A stretch of 64,000 bases of DNA, from positions 1-64,000 of the forward strand of contig NZ_JAPFDR010000012.1 of assembly GCF_026168755.1 (NCBI RefSeq). Reading direction: 5' to 3'. This document shows positions 8,230 through 16,973 of this stretch, one piece after another. The translations under genes and the position numbers were made by a program. This DNA comes from Clostridium sp. GTDB taxonomy: Bacteria > Bacillota > Clostridia > Clostridiales > Clostridiaceae. Each line of letters starts with the position of its first letter. Within the stretch, counting starts at the first letter, position 1. Below the pieces are notes generated by a model that ran no database searches, was not told the origin of the DNA, and was given only the letters and a program-made list of their open reading frames with translations.

Positions 8230-9192
8230 TTATACAATAAAAGTACTTTTATCGACCCATTTATATTCAGGTTTTAATTCTTTTATATCGGTTGTAAGTT
8301 TAAATAATGCTAAATCCTTTTCTTTACATTCAAGCATTATATCTATATCAGTATTAAAAGGTTTAATGTTTTCTAAGAAATATACAAAATCTTTTGGATT
8401 AATAAAATCAGAATGTTTTCTATCTTTTTCACCATTTCTAGGAGAGGAAAAATGGAGTTTAGGAGGAAGTTTTTCATTTTTCCATGTTAAAAATATTTTA
8501 GGAATTAATTCATAAATGTTTTCACCATTATTGTTACAATTATGATGATGGACATCTAAAACCATAGGTAGATTTAATTCATTACATAAATTTAGAGTCT
8601 CTTGTGCTGTATATGTTTTATCATCATTTTCAATAATAATTTTTGATTTTACCTCAATTGGAAAAGTATTGAAGTTAGTAATGAATCTTTCTAAACCAGC
8701 TTTTTTACCATTGGTAGCACCACCAACATGTATTACCATTTTTCCTAAATCATATTTAAAATCTTCAAACCATTCAGCCTGCCTTAATAGATTTATTTTA
8801 GTATTTTCAACAACTTTAGGATTAATACTGTTAATTACATTAAACTCATCAGGGTGAGTATCCACTCTCATTTTAGAATTGTTTATTAATTTACCAACAT
8901 ATTCAAAATCCTTTCTTAAAAACTCTCTATGGCCCCAATACCCAACTTCAGGATGAGTAACTAGTGGAATTAAAGCAGAAGTGATTCTATAAAAATGGAT
9001 GTCATTTTCTATATTATATCTAATTATAGTTTCTAAATCCCTTAAGTTAGAAGCCGCTACAAATTTTAGTTTTTCTAATTTTTTATCAGGAAGAGCAATT
9101 TTATTATAATTTGAAAAAGTTACAGTACTAGAAGAAGTAACTTTTTTACCTAGTTTTTTAGAAATAGCTACATAGCCAAGTCTTACTCTCAT
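8230..9192 (-). CDS. uvsE: UV DNA damage endonuclease UvsE
   Basis: A 320-residue member of the UvdE/UvsE family, which nicks DNA directly 5' to UV photoproducts and starts an excision repair path independent of UvrABC. The N-terminus MRVRLGYVA and the barrel motifs RITSALIPLVTHPE, MRVDTHPDEF, IHVGGATNGK, IENDD and VLDVHHHNC match the family, including the metal-binding His, Glu and Asp residues. The length is typical for clostridial and bacillar homologues. It is monocistronic on the minus strand, starting at ATG 9192 behind GGAGGAAAATT. In spore formers this enzyme is thought to help germinating spores deal with UV damage. Confidence 0.93.
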   Translation of the reverse strand: MRVRLGYVAISKKLGKKVTSSSTVTFSNYNKIALPDKKLEKLKFVAASNLRDLETIIRYNIENDIHFYRITSALIPLVTHPEVGYWGHREFLRKDFEYVGKLINNSKMRVDTHPDEFNVINSINPKVVENTKINLLRQAEWFEDFKYDLGKMVIHVGGATNGKKAGLERFITNFNTFPIEVKSKIIIENDDKTYTAQETLNLCNELNLPMVLDVHHHNCNNNGENIYELIPKIFLTWKNEKLPPKLHFSSPRNGEKDRKHSDFINPKDFVYFLENIKPFNTDIDIMLECKEKDLALFKLTTDIKELKPEYKWVDKSTFIV

Positions 9193-9225
9193 AATTTTCC
9201 TCCAATCATACTGATAATTAATAGT

Positions 9226-9255
9226 ACTAATTTATTATGTGCATAATAAATTAGT
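9226..9255. promoter_or_regulatory. 30-bp perfect palindrome between divergent genes
   Basis: ACTAATTTATTATG (9226-9239) is followed, after TG, by its exact complement (9242-9255). It lies between uvsE (minus) and the phospholipase-like gene (plus). No T-run follows on either side, so an operator is more likely than a terminator. No cognate regulator is visible nearby. Confidence 0.55.
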
Positions 9256-9452
9256 CATATGTTTTAATTTAAATCATAAATATTTAAATGTAATATTTGC
9301 TGTAGCAGATAATAGTAGTTAAAATAAGTAGAATATTACAGAGGATCCAAAAGAAATTTAAGAAAAAAACAATCAAAATTCACAATATTATTGTATAATA
9401 ATATTGTCGGGATTATAGATTATTTTAAAATTCTGACGAGGGGAGAAATCTT

Positions 9453-10019
9453 ATGCTAGTAAACACTCATTTAGCAATAGGCTTATATTGTTATAAGTTG
9501 TGCAATGAAAAATATAATTTAAGTTTAAATAAAAAAAGATTTTTAGCTGGGTGTGTAGAGCCAGATTTACACAAGAGAAGAAATAAGATAAAACACACAT
9601 ATAGTGTTTCTAAAGATAAAATGCTAGAATATAAAGATTACATTGAAAGTAATGATTTAGATATTAATGAAGTATCATTTATTATAGGAAAAATAGCACA
9701 TTATATTGCAGATTGTTTTTGTAAGTATCATTTAGACGAATATTATGGTAAGGATATGAAAAATCATTTTGCATATGAAGTTACTTTGCATTTAATGTTA
9801 AGAAAGACTTTAAGAAATAATAATGATATTTTTGAAAATATTCTAGATAATATAGATGACTCTGTAGATTATCTAGAAGAATTAAAGAGAAATAGGCAAG
9901 AATATTTAAGTTTAGAGGAAGATTGTATAAATGATATATTTTATACAATAAAGACAACTTGTCAACTTTTATATTTAACAAAAAAATATTTTGTTAAAGC
10001 ATTTGAGTCGTATATTTAA
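9453..10019 (+). CDS. Zinc-dependent phospholipase C-like domain protein
   Basis: A 188-residue, mostly helical protein with the metal-ligand pattern of the zinc-dependent phospholipase C fold: His6 near the N-terminus, GCVEPDLH at about 33-40, HTYS near 49, and the cluster IGKIAHYIADCFCKYH followed by HFAYEVTLH. It matches the alpha-toxin-type catalytic domain in outline but has no signal peptide and no C2 domain, so it is probably a cytoplasmic hydrolase rather than a toxin. Many clostridia carry such short homologues with no known substrate. The start is supported by AGGGGAGA upstream and the gene ends at a strong terminator, so it is monocistronic. Confidence 0.8.
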   Translation: MLVNTHLAIGLYCYKLCNEKYNLSLNKKRFLAGCVEPDLHKRRNKIKHTYSVSKDKMLEYKDYIESNDLDINEVSFIIGKIAHYIADCFCKYHLDEYYGKDMKNHFAYEVTLHLMLRKTLRNNNDIFENILDNIDDSVDYLEELKRNRQEYLSLEEDCINDIFYTIKTTCQLLYLTKKYFVKAFESYI

Positions 10020-10032
10020 TTAAGAAAGAGTT

Positions 10033-10075
10033 ACACAGTAATAGTAATATATAAATTACTATTGCTGTGTTTTTT
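10033..10075 (+). terminator. Rho-independent terminator
   Basis: ACACAGTAATAGTAAT (10033-10048) pairs with ATTACTATTGCTGTGT (10055-10070) with one G-U pair, then TTTTT. Confidence 0.92.
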
Positions 10076-10165
10076 ATTGTAATGAAAACTTAAATGGTAA
10101 TTACGGATAGTCATGATATAATTTAAATATAAATTTATTTATTGTTTATAGAAAAAGGTGATTAT

Positions 10166-12109
10166 ATGAAAAAAACAATAGGGGTATTAGCTCATGTAGA
10201 TGCAGGAAAAACAACTTTTTCTGAACAAATTCTTTATCATACTAATGCTATTAGAAGCAGAGGAAGAGTAGATCATAAAAATTCATTTTTAGATAGTCAT
10301 GATATAGAAAGGGAAAGAGGCATTACAGTATTCTCAGATCAAGGGGTATTTGAAATAGGAAAATCAAAATATTATTTAATAGATACACCAGGACATATAG
10401 ATTTTTCTTGTGAAATGGAAAGAGCTATAGGGATTATGGATTATGCAATTATAGTGATAAGTGCAGTAGAGGGTGTACAATCTCATACAGAAACAGTATG
10501 GAGATTACTTAGAAAATATAATGTTCCTACATTTTTCTTTATTAATAAAATAGATAGAACAGGAGCAGATTTAGGGAATGTAATTAATGAAATAAAAGTA
10601 AATTTAACTAAAAATATTTGTTATATAGATAGTATTACAGAGATTAAAGAAGACTTAATAGAATTTATAGCTGAGAGAGATGAAGATTTATTAGAAAAGT
10701 ATTTTAATGGAGAATATAATAATGAATTATGGATTAATAAATTAGGAAGTTTAATTAAAGAAGAAAGTATATTTCCATGTTTTGCAGAATCTGCTCTTCA
10801 AGATGAGGGAATTTCAGAGTTTTTAAGTTCTTTAGAAGAGTTGACATTTACTAATTATAATGAAGATGAGGAATTTTCAGGAATTGTATATAAAATACGA
10901 CATGAGGATAATGGAACAAGAATTACATTTATTAAAGCTTTAAGTGGGATACTAAAGGTTAGAGATGAAATAAATAATGGAACTTTAAGGGAAAAAATAA
11001 GCAGTATAAGAATTTATAATGGAAATAAATTTTCTACAGTAGATAAAGTTGTGGCTGGTGATGTTTTTGCAGTAACAGGTCTTACAAGTTTAAGTGTAGG
11101 AGATGGAGTTGGATTATTAAAGGAAAAATTAAAATTTAATATGATTCCAACCTTAATGTCTAGCGTAATTTTTGATAAATTATGTAATGTAAAAGAAATA
11201 TTAAGGTATTTTAAAATATTAGAGGCTGAAGATCCTGCCTTAAATGTTATTTGGAATGAAATTCTTCAGGAAATACATGTTCATATTATGGGAAAGATAC
11301 AATTAGAAGTATTAAAAGAAGTTATATTAGAAAGATTTAATCTTAATGTAGACTTTGGACCATGTGAAATAATATATAAAGAAACTATAAATAATACAGT
11401 TAATGGATATGGACATTTTGAACCATTAAAACATTATGCTGAAGTACATTTGAAGTTAGAAAGTCTTCCTAGAGGTTCTGGAATTGTTTTCGAAAACAAA
11501 TGTCATGCTGATAATTTAACTACAGGAAATCAAAATCTGATAAGAACTCATTTATTTGAAAAAAAACATAATGGAATATTAACAGGTTCAGAAGTTACTG
11601 ATATTAAAGTTACTCTTTTAACTGGGAGAGCACATAATAAGCATACTGAAGGTGGCGATTTTAGAGAAGCAACTTTTAGAGCATTAAGACAAGGTTTAGA
11701 AAAGGCAGATAATATATTGTTAGAGCCATTTTATAAATTTTCAATAGATGTAGAGTTAGACTATATGGGAAGAGTTTTATCAGATATTCAAAGGCTTTAT
11801 GGTACTTTTAATCCACCAGAAATAAGGTTAAATAAAGTTAAAATAACAGGAGGAGGACCAGTAGCAACTTTGATGAATTACAGTATGGAACTTATTGCAT
11901 TTACTAAGGGGAGGGGAAATATAAATTTGATATTTGATGGATATGATATATGTCATAATACAGAAGAAGTTCTTGAAAAAATAGCTTATAATAAGAATGC
12001 AGATATAGAATATTCTTCAAATTCAGTATTTTGTTCTAAAGGGCAAGGTTTTATTGTTCCTTGGGATGAAGTAGAGAAGTATATGCATTGTGAAATTATA
12101 GAAGAGTAG
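10166..12109 (+). CDS. Ribosomal-protection-type translational GTPase (Tet/EF-G-like)
   Basis: A 647-residue EF-G-like GTPase of tetracycline-resistance-protein size (about 640-650). GTPase motifs are G1 AHVDAGKTT at the N-terminus, the switch ERERGIT, G3 DTPGH and G4 NKID. Domains resembling EF-G II to V follow, with the Tet-like IMGKIQLEVL and GRAHNKHTEGGDFREATFRALRQGLE blocks. The family includes Tet(M), Tet(O) and TetB(P), which eject tetracycline from the ribosome, but the switch region here is divergent and many clostridial chromosomal members have no shown resistance role. The start at 10166 is chosen for AAAAGGTG just upstream; a frame from 10142 lacks a site. It is followed 14 bp later by nudC, probably in one transcript. 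Confidence 0.85.
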   Translation: MKKTIGVLAHVDAGKTTFSEQILYHTNAIRSRGRVDHKNSFLDSHDIERERGITVFSDQGVFEIGKSKYYLIDTPGHIDFSCEMERAIGIMDYAIIVISAVEGVQSHTETVWRLLRKYNVPTFFFINKIDRTGADLGNVINEIKVNLTKNICYIDSITEIKEDLIEFIAERDEDLLEKYFNGEYNNELWINKLGSLIKEESIFPCFAESALQDEGISEFLSSLEELTFTNYNEDEEFSGIVYKIRHEDNGTRITFIKALSGILKVRDEINNGTLREKISSIRIYNGNKFSTVDKVVAGDVFAVTGLTSLSVGDGVGLLKEKLKFNMIPTLMSSVIFDKLCNVKEILRYFKILEAEDPALNVIWNEILQEIHVHIMGKIQLEVLKEVILERFNLNVDFGPCEIIYKETINNTVNGYGHFEPLKHYAEVHLKLESLPRGSGIVFENKCHADNLTTGNQNLIRTHLFEKKHNGILTGSEVTDIKVTLLTGRAHNKHTEGGDFREATFRALRQGLEKADNILLEPFYKFSIDVELDYMGRVLSDIQRLYGTFNPPEIRLNKVKITGGGPVATLMNYSMELIAFTKGRGNINLIFDGYDICHNTEEVLEKIAYNKNADIEYSSNSVFCSKGQGFIVPWDEVEKYMHCEIIEE

Positions 12110-12123
12110 AGGAGTATAAGTAT

Positions 12124-12951
12124 ATGATTAATAACGAGAATTATATGAATTTTATAGCAGATCCTAAATTTCCAGAGGGAAATAGAGATGAGGATTTATA
12201 TTTTTTATTTAAAGATAAAATGATTTTAATTAAAGAAGATATGGGAAAAGTATTTATTCCAACCTTTAAGGATATTAAAAATTTAATTGATGGTCTTGAG
12301 ATAATGTATCATTTAGGTAAACTTAGTGAAATACATTGTTTTTGTGGGGAAATAAATTCATGTGTCAAGGTATCAGGAGAATTAAAATTTATTGCATTAA
12401 GGCAAGGAATGTCTATTATCGATAAGGATGTTGCACCAGTTTGTGGAAGAGCAGCTCAAATTATTCATTTCCACAAAACTAATAAGTTCTGTGGAGTATG
12501 TGGTGGAGAAAATGAATTTGTTGGATATGAATTTGCAATGAAGTGTAGTAAATGTGGATATATGAGTTATCCACAAGTTTGTCCAGCAATTATAGTAGGA
12601 ATAACTAAAGGTGATAAGATTTTACTAGCAAATAATAAAAACTTTCCAGAAGGGCTACATAGTAATGTAGCTGGGTTTGTAGATGTAAATGAGACTTTAG
12701 AAGAATGCGTAAAACGTGAAGTATTAGAAGAGGTAAACATAAAGGTAAAAAATATTAAATATTTTTCAAGTCAACCATGGCCATATCCTAATTCTATTAT
12801 GATTGGATTTACAGCTGAATACGAAAGTGGAGATATAAAGGTTGATGGTGAAGAAATTATTCATGCAGATTGGTACAGCAAAGATAATTTACCAATATTA
12901 CCGGACGAAAATACTATTGCAAGAAAGATTATAGATTTAATTTTAAAATAA
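12124..12951 (+). CDS. nudC: NAD+ diphosphatase NudC
   Basis: A 275-residue Nudix hydrolase of the NudC type, which cleaves NADH and in some bacteria removes NAD caps from RNA. A four-Cys zinc ribbon (CGVCGG then CSKCGY) lies near residues 121-141, the Nudix box (GFVDVNETLEECVKREVLEEVNI) near 180-202, and the NudC-specific SQPWPYPNS motif comes directly after it. The length is close to the family norm. It follows the GTPase gene by 14 bp behind AGAGGAG and ends at a small terminator, so the two probably share a promoter; a functional link is not obvious. Confidence 0.93.
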   Translation: MINNENYMNFIADPKFPEGNRDEDLYFLFKDKMILIKEDMGKVFIPTFKDIKNLIDGLEIMYHLGKLSEIHCFCGEINSCVKVSGELKFIALRQGMSIIDKDVAPVCGRAAQIIHFHKTNKFCGVCGGENEFVGYEFAMKCSKCGYMSYPQVCPAIIVGITKGDKILLANNKNFPEGLHSNVAGFVDVNETLEECVKREVLEEVNIKVKNIKYFSSQPWPYPNSIMIGFTAEYESGDIKVDGEEIIHADWYSKDNLPILPDENTIARKIIDLILK

Positions 12952-13020
12952 AGATAACTAGTAGAGATTCTGTCAATATGTTTTAGTATAATGACTCAAT
13001 AAATTGTAAAATATATAAAT

Positions 13021-13043
13021 AAGCTAATGTTTTTAGCTTTTTA
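13021..13043 (+). terminator. Short terminator hairpin
   Basis: AAGCTAA (13021-13027) pairs with TTAGCTT (13033-13039), followed by TTTT. It ends the GTPase-nudC unit. Confidence 0.6.
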
Positions 13044-13063
13044 AAGATATGGAGGTAAAGCAT

Positions 13064-13246
13064 ATGGATAAGAATAAAAAGATATGTTATTGTTTCAATG
13101 TATCAGTAGATGATATAGAAAGAGCAATAGAAAATGGAGCAGACACTTTTCAAGAGGTTCAAGATGTAACTAATTGTGGAAAGGGTTGCGGAACATGTTT
13201 ATCAAAAGCTAAAGCTGTTGTTGATGAATTATTAAAGAAGAGATAG
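13064..13246 (+). CDS. Bfd-like [2Fe-2S] binding protein
   Basis: A 60-residue protein made of one BFD-like [2Fe-2S] domain. The ligand cysteines are C8 and C10 (CYC) and C42 and C45 (CGTC), with an extra C38 before them. Such small proteins are electron carriers related to bacterioferritin-associated ferredoxin or to the Cys-rich segment of NasB/NirB-type proteins. The start at 13064 follows GGAGGTAAAGCAT; the longer frame from 13049 would overlap that site. It stands alone between two terminators, 1.2 kb upstream of the nitrate reductase operon, so a role in that electron chain is possible but unproven. Confidence 0.88.
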   Translation: MDKNKKICYCFNVSVDDIERAIENGADTFQEVQDVTNCGKGCGTCLSKAKAVVDELLKKR

Positions 13247-13264
13247 TTTAAATATTTAATAGTC

Positions 13265-13310
13265 AAAACTCACTATGGTAAATTTATATATTGCTATGGG
13301 GAGTTTTTTA
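13265..13310 (+). terminator. Terminator hairpin
   Basis: AAAACTC (13265-13271) pairs with GAGTTTT (13301-13307). Further inner pairing after one mismatch extends the stem, and a short T-run follows. Confidence 0.65.
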
Positions 13311-13381
13311 ATTAATAAGTATTATAAAATGAAAAATTACTAATAATAATTTATATTAAATAAATTGTTAGGAGTGATAAT

Positions 13382-14248
13382 ATGAATTTTCCAACTAGTT
13401 TTCCAGCACAACATCAAGATAAACATCCAGGATTTGAGAATGTAATGAATCCAACACCTATTTATTATGATGAAAAGTATATTAAAAAAGGTGATTTGTT
13501 AAAAGATAAGGTTGCAATAATAACAGGCGGAGATAGTGGTATCGGAAGAGCTGTATCTGTGGCCTATGCTTACCAAGGAGCAGATATTGTTATTATATAT
13601 TATGATGAGTTAAAAGATGCAGAAGATACTCAAAAGCTTATTGAATCAGTAGGAAGAAAGTGTAGACTTATTCAAGGGGATATAGCAGATGGTAAGTTTT
13701 GTACTGAGGCTATAGAATCAGTAATTAAGGAATATGGGAAAATAGATATTTTAGTAAATAATGCTGCAGTTCAGTATGAGTGTAAAGATTTTAAGGAAAT
13801 CACAGATATGCAGTTTGATAAAACAATGAAAACTAATATTTATGGAACTTTCTATATGACTAGAGCTGCATTAAAATATATGAAATCAGGAGGTTGTATA
13901 ATAAATACTGCATCAGTTACTGCATATGCAGGTAATGAAAAATTAATAGATTATTCTATGACTAAAGGTGCAATAGTATCATTAACAAGATCATTATCAA
14001 CATCCTTAGCTAAAAAGAAAAGTGGAATAAGAGTTAATGCAGTTGCACCTGGACCAATATGGACACCTTTAATTCCATCAAGTTTTCAAGCTACAGAAAT
14101 TCCACAGTTTGGGGCAAATACACCTATGGCAAGAGCAGGACAGCCAGTTGAATGTGCAGGAGCATATGTATTTTTAGCTTCAGAAGCAGCATCATATATT
14201 ACTGGTCAAACTATTCATATAAATGGAGGAGAAATAGTAAATAGTTAA
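13382..14248 (+). CDS. Short-chain dehydrogenase/reductase, second paralog
   Basis: A 288-residue short-chain dehydrogenase with TGGDSGIGRA, NNAA and the catalytic YSMTKGA tetrad motif. It shares with the gene at 7055-7945 the N-terminal FPAQHQDKHPG and MNPTP signature and the C-terminal ITGQ-INGG block. The two paralogs differ in the substrate-loop region (IPQFGANTPMARAGQPVE here), so they may have different substrates. It starts at ATG 13382 behind AGGAGTG and ends at a perfect terminator, so it is monocistronic. The physiological substrate is unknown; related proteins are linked to general stress or to sugar-alcohol oxidation. Confidence 0.9.
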   Translation: MNFPTSFPAQHQDKHPGFENVMNPTPIYYDEKYIKKGDLLKDKVAIITGGDSGIGRAVSVAYAYQGADIVIIYYDELKDAEDTQKLIESVGRKCRLIQGDIADGKFCTEAIESVIKEYGKIDILVNNAAVQYECKDFKEITDMQFDKTMKTNIYGTFYMTRAALKYMKSGGCIINTASVTAYAGNEKLIDYSMTKGAIVSLTRSLSTSLAKKKSGIRVNAVAPGPIWTPLIPSSFQATEIPQFGANTPMARAGQPVECAGAYVFLASEAASYITGQTIHINGGEIVNS

Positions 14249-14255
14249 ATTTTTA

Positions 14256-14301
14256 TAAGCTATTAAGTTATTGACTAAATAACTTAATAGCTTAATTTTT
14301 G
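14256..14301 (+). terminator. Rho-independent terminator
   Basis: Perfect 17-base arms (14256-14272 and 14278-14294) with a 5-nt loop are followed by ATTTTTG. Confidence 0.92.
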
Positions 14302-14360
14302 TTAAATAAAAAAGTCTAATTAAAAAATATTGTTAAAATAATGACAATAAACTCTTAAAT

Positions 14361-14403
14361 TGTGATTATAATCACAGTTAGCTAAAACTTTTAGTGATAC
14401 AAT
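14361..14403 (+). promoter_or_regulatory. CRP/FNR-type activator site and promoter of the nitrate reductase operon
   Basis: TGTGATTATAATCACA (14361-14376) is a perfect palindrome with TGTGA and TCACA half sites. An extended -10, TGATACAAT, has its hexamer TACAAT at 14398-14403, 37 bp after the start of the palindrome. With transcription starting near 14410, the site centre is at about -41.5, the class II activator position, and no good -35 is present. The same layout recurs at 24298. A Crp/Fnr-family activator is inferred; which one is unknown. Confidence 0.85.
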
Positions 14404-14464
14404 TAATCTGAAATAATACTGAATATAGAGTTTATTAAAATTTTGAATTGGAGATGAAAGTAGT

Positions 14465-16552
14465 ATGAAGAAGATTCAATCAACTTGTAACTTATGTGCT
14501 TTAGCATGTAATATAGATTTTTACGTAGAAAATGGTAAAATAGCTAAAGTTTCGCCAACTGTTGACTATCCTGTAAACAAAGGATTTTGTTGTATAAAAG
14601 GATTAAGTTTAGATAAGCAACAAACTAAAATTGAAGCAAGAAAAAGACCTCTTTTAAGAGATGAAAATGGAGAAATGAAAGAGGTTGCATGGGATGAGGC
14701 TTTTAAAACATTTGCTAAAAAAATGACAAGCATTCAAGAAAAGTACGGTAAAGAAAGTGTTGCTTTCATTAGTACAGGGCAAATGCCAACAGAAGATATG
14801 GCTTTACTTGGACATGTAGGTAGAAACTATATGGGGATTAATGGTGATGGTAACACAAGATTATGTATGGCTACATCAGTAGTTGCACATAAACAAAGTT
14901 TTGGATTTGATGCACCACCATATACATTAAATGATGCAGAACTTTCAGATACAATAATTTTAATTGGAGCAAATCCGGTTATAGCTCATCCAGTATTTTG
15001 GGGACGTATTAGAGAAAATAAAGAAGCAAAAATAATAACAATAGATCCAAGAAAATCAGAAACAGCTATGAATTCAGATATTTGGATAGATATTAAACCA
15101 AAGGCTGACTTAATATTAATGTATACTTTAGCTAATGTATTAATAGAAAAGGGATATATTGATGTTAATTACATAGAAAATCATACAGAAGGATATGAAG
15201 ACTTTAAGAATCATGTTGCTAAATTTACTTTAGATAAAGTTGAAGATGAAACTGGAATAAGTGCAGAAAGAGTGGTAGAACTTGCAGAAATAATTCATGC
15301 AGGAGAAAGAGTTTCATTCTGGTGGACAATGGGAGTTAACCAAGGTTACCAAGCTGTTAGAACTGCTCAATCTATAATTAACTTAGCATTAATAACAGGA
15401 AATATTGGAAGACCAGGTACAGGAGCAAACTCATTAACAGGACAATGTAATGCTATGGGATCAAGAGCGTTTAGTAATACAGCAGGATTATTTGGTGGTG
15501 GAGATTTTGATAATCCAGTACGTAGAAAAGCTGTAGCGGAAGCTCTAGGTGTAGATGAAAGTGCACTTGCTACAAAGCCAACAATTCCTTACAATGCTAT
15601 AATTGAAAAAGCTATTGCAGGTGAAATTAAAGGATTATGGGTAATTTGTACAAACCCTAGACATTCATGGGCAAATAATGAAGAATTCGAAAAATGCGTT
15701 AAGAACTTAGATTTCTTTGTTGTTCAAGATATATATGAAGATACTGATAGTGCTAAACTTTGTGATTTATACTTACCTTCAGTACCAGCACTTAAAAAAG
15801 AAGGGGTATTAATTAATACTGAAAGAAGATTATCAAAGGTTAATCCTGTAATTGCTAAAGAAGAAGGGGAATTATCAGATTTCGAAATATTCTATAACAT
15901 AGGTAAAGAGCTTGGAATGGGAGAGTTATTAAATGGATGGGAAACTCCAAGATCTACATTTGAATTATTAAAGAAATGTTCTAAAGGAATGCCTTGTGAC
16001 ATTACAGGTGTAACTTATGAAATGTTAGAAGGACCAAACATGGAAGGTTCAAGGGGAGTTCAATGGCCATTTAGAGCTGGAGAAACTTTAGTTGAAGATG
16101 AAAGAAGATTATATGAAGATGGAAACTATTATACTCCATCAAAGAAGGCTAAATTCCATTTTGAAGATATAGCTGAAAATCCAACACAAACAAGTGAAGA
16201 ATTCCCTTACATATTTAATTCTGGAAGAGGAACAGTTGGTCAATGGCATACAGGAGTTAGATCAAGAGAAATTCCTGAATCAGAAAAAATTTATTCAAAG
16301 GAATCTTATGCATTTATGAATCCAGAATTAGCAGCAGAATTAAATATAGTTCATAATGAAAGAGTTAGTATAGCATCTCAAAATGGAGTAACTAAGGATT
16401 TCACTATAAAAATATCTAATCAGGTTAAGAAAAATCATTTATATGCGCCAATTCATTATATTGAAACAAATGCACTTACTCCTTCAGTTTATGATCCATA
16501 CTCAAAGGAGCCATCATTTAAAACAGTTGCAGTAAATATCATTAAAAAGTAA
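14465..16552 (+). CDS. Nitrate reductase catalytic subunit (molybdopterin, NarB/NasA/NapA-type)
   Basis: A 695-residue molybdopterin oxidoreductase that most likely reduces nitrate to nitrite. An N-terminal [4Fe-4S] site is formed by C8, C11, C15 and C42 or C43. The molybdenum ligand is Cys134 in GNTRLCMATSVVAHKQSFG, a context typical of assimilatory and periplasmic-type nitrate reductases rather than the Sec/Cys-His site of formate dehydrogenase. The MGD-binding C-terminal domain follows (from about residue 590). There is no twin-arginine signal, so it is cytoplasmic. It leads an operon with a ferredoxin-like and an FAD/NAD protein, next to molybdenum cofactor genes, the arrangement I recall from the Clostridium perfringens nitrate cluster. 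The start at 14465 follows GGAGATGAAAGT. Confidence 0.88.
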   Translation: MKKIQSTCNLCALACNIDFYVENGKIAKVSPTVDYPVNKGFCCIKGLSLDKQQTKIEARKRPLLRDENGEMKEVAWDEAFKTFAKKMTSIQEKYGKESVAFISTGQMPTEDMALLGHVGRNYMGINGDGNTRLCMATSVVAHKQSFGFDAPPYTLNDAELSDTIILIGANPVIAHPVFWGRIRENKEAKIITIDPRKSETAMNSDIWIDIKPKADLILMYTLANVLIEKGYIDVNYIENHTEGYEDFKNHVAKFTLDKVEDETGISAERVVELAEIIHAGERVSFWWTMGVNQGYQAVRTAQSIINLALITGNIGRPGTGANSLTGQCNAMGSRAFSNTAGLFGGGDFDNPVRRKAVAEALGVDESALATKPTIPYNAIIEKAIAGEIKGLWVICTNPRHSWANNEEFEKCVKNLDFFVVQDIYEDTDSAKLCDLYLPSVPALKKEGVLINTERRLSKVNPVIAKEEGELSDFEIFYNIGKELGMGELLNGWETPRSTFELLKKCSKGMPCDITGVTYEMLEGPNMEGSRGVQWPFRAGETLVEDERRLYEDGNYYTPSKKAKFHFEDIAENPTQTSEEFPYIFNSGRGTVGQWHTGVRSREIPESEKIYSKESYAFMNPELAAELNIVHNERVSIASQNGVTKDFTIKISNQVKKNHLYAPIHYIETNALTPSVYDPYSKEPSFKTVAVNIIKK

Positions 16553-16565
16553 AGGGTGACTAAAG

Positions 16566-16973
16566 ATGAAAAGAATTAAAATAGATAGAGATAAATGTGT
16601 AGGCTGTTTAACTTGTACAACAGCATGTATTGTAGCTCATAACTCCGAAGATACAAGAAGTAGAATAACAATAGATAGTTCTGGAAAGTATGCACCTATT
16701 TTCTGTAGACACTGTGATAGACCAGAATGTGTTTATACTTGTATGACAGGTGCAATGAGCAAAGATAAAGAAACAGGATTAGTTACATATAACAAAGAGC
16801 ATTGCGCTAGCTGTTATATGTGTATAATGGCATGTCCTTATGGTGTTTTAAAAGCTGATAGCAGAATGCATAAGGAAATAATGAAATGTGATGCTTGTAA
16901 AGAGCATGGAACTGCACAATGTGTAGCTAAATGTCCAATGGGAGCAATTACTTTAGAGGAGGTAACAGAATAA
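16566..16973 (+). CDS. Four-cluster ferredoxin-like electron transfer subunit
   Basis: A 135-residue iron-sulfur protein with four Cys motifs that can hold up to four [4Fe-4S] clusters: CVGCLTC near residue 12, CRHCDRPEC near 53, CASCYMC near 80 and CDACKEHGTAQC near 107. This is the HycB/NarH/CooF-like subunit type. It lies 13 bp after the reductase and overlaps the next gene by one base (TAATG), so it is the electron donor subunit of the same system, passing electrons from the FAD/NAD protein or from ferredoxin to the molybdenum subunit. Confidence 0.92.
   Translation: MKRIKIDRDKCVGCLTCTTACIVAHNSEDTRSRITIDSSGKYAPIFCRHCDRPECVYTCMTGAMSKDKETGLVTYNKEHCASCYMCIMACPYGVLKADSRMHKEIMKCDACKEHGTAQCVAKCPMGAITLEEVTE

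Noticed and set aside
9211..9225. A third Fur box near uvsE (TGATAATTAATAGTA)
   Set aside because: Only one half site matches; the second half differs at key positions and there is no iron gene next to it.
9453..10019. Secreted alpha-toxin
   Set aside because: There is no signal peptide and no C2 membrane-binding domain; only a short phospholipase-C-like domain is present.
10166..12109. Recently acquired tetracycline resistance gene
   Set aside because: No mobile element flanks it, the base composition and codon use match neighbours, and the sequence is divergent from the known Tet proteins I recall.
14850..14900. Selenocysteine or formate dehydrogenase reading of the molybdopterin enzyme
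   Set aside because: The molybdenum ligand is Cys134 encoded by TGT in a RLCMATSVV context typical of nitrate reductases; no in-frame TGA occurs and no Sec machinery is nearby.
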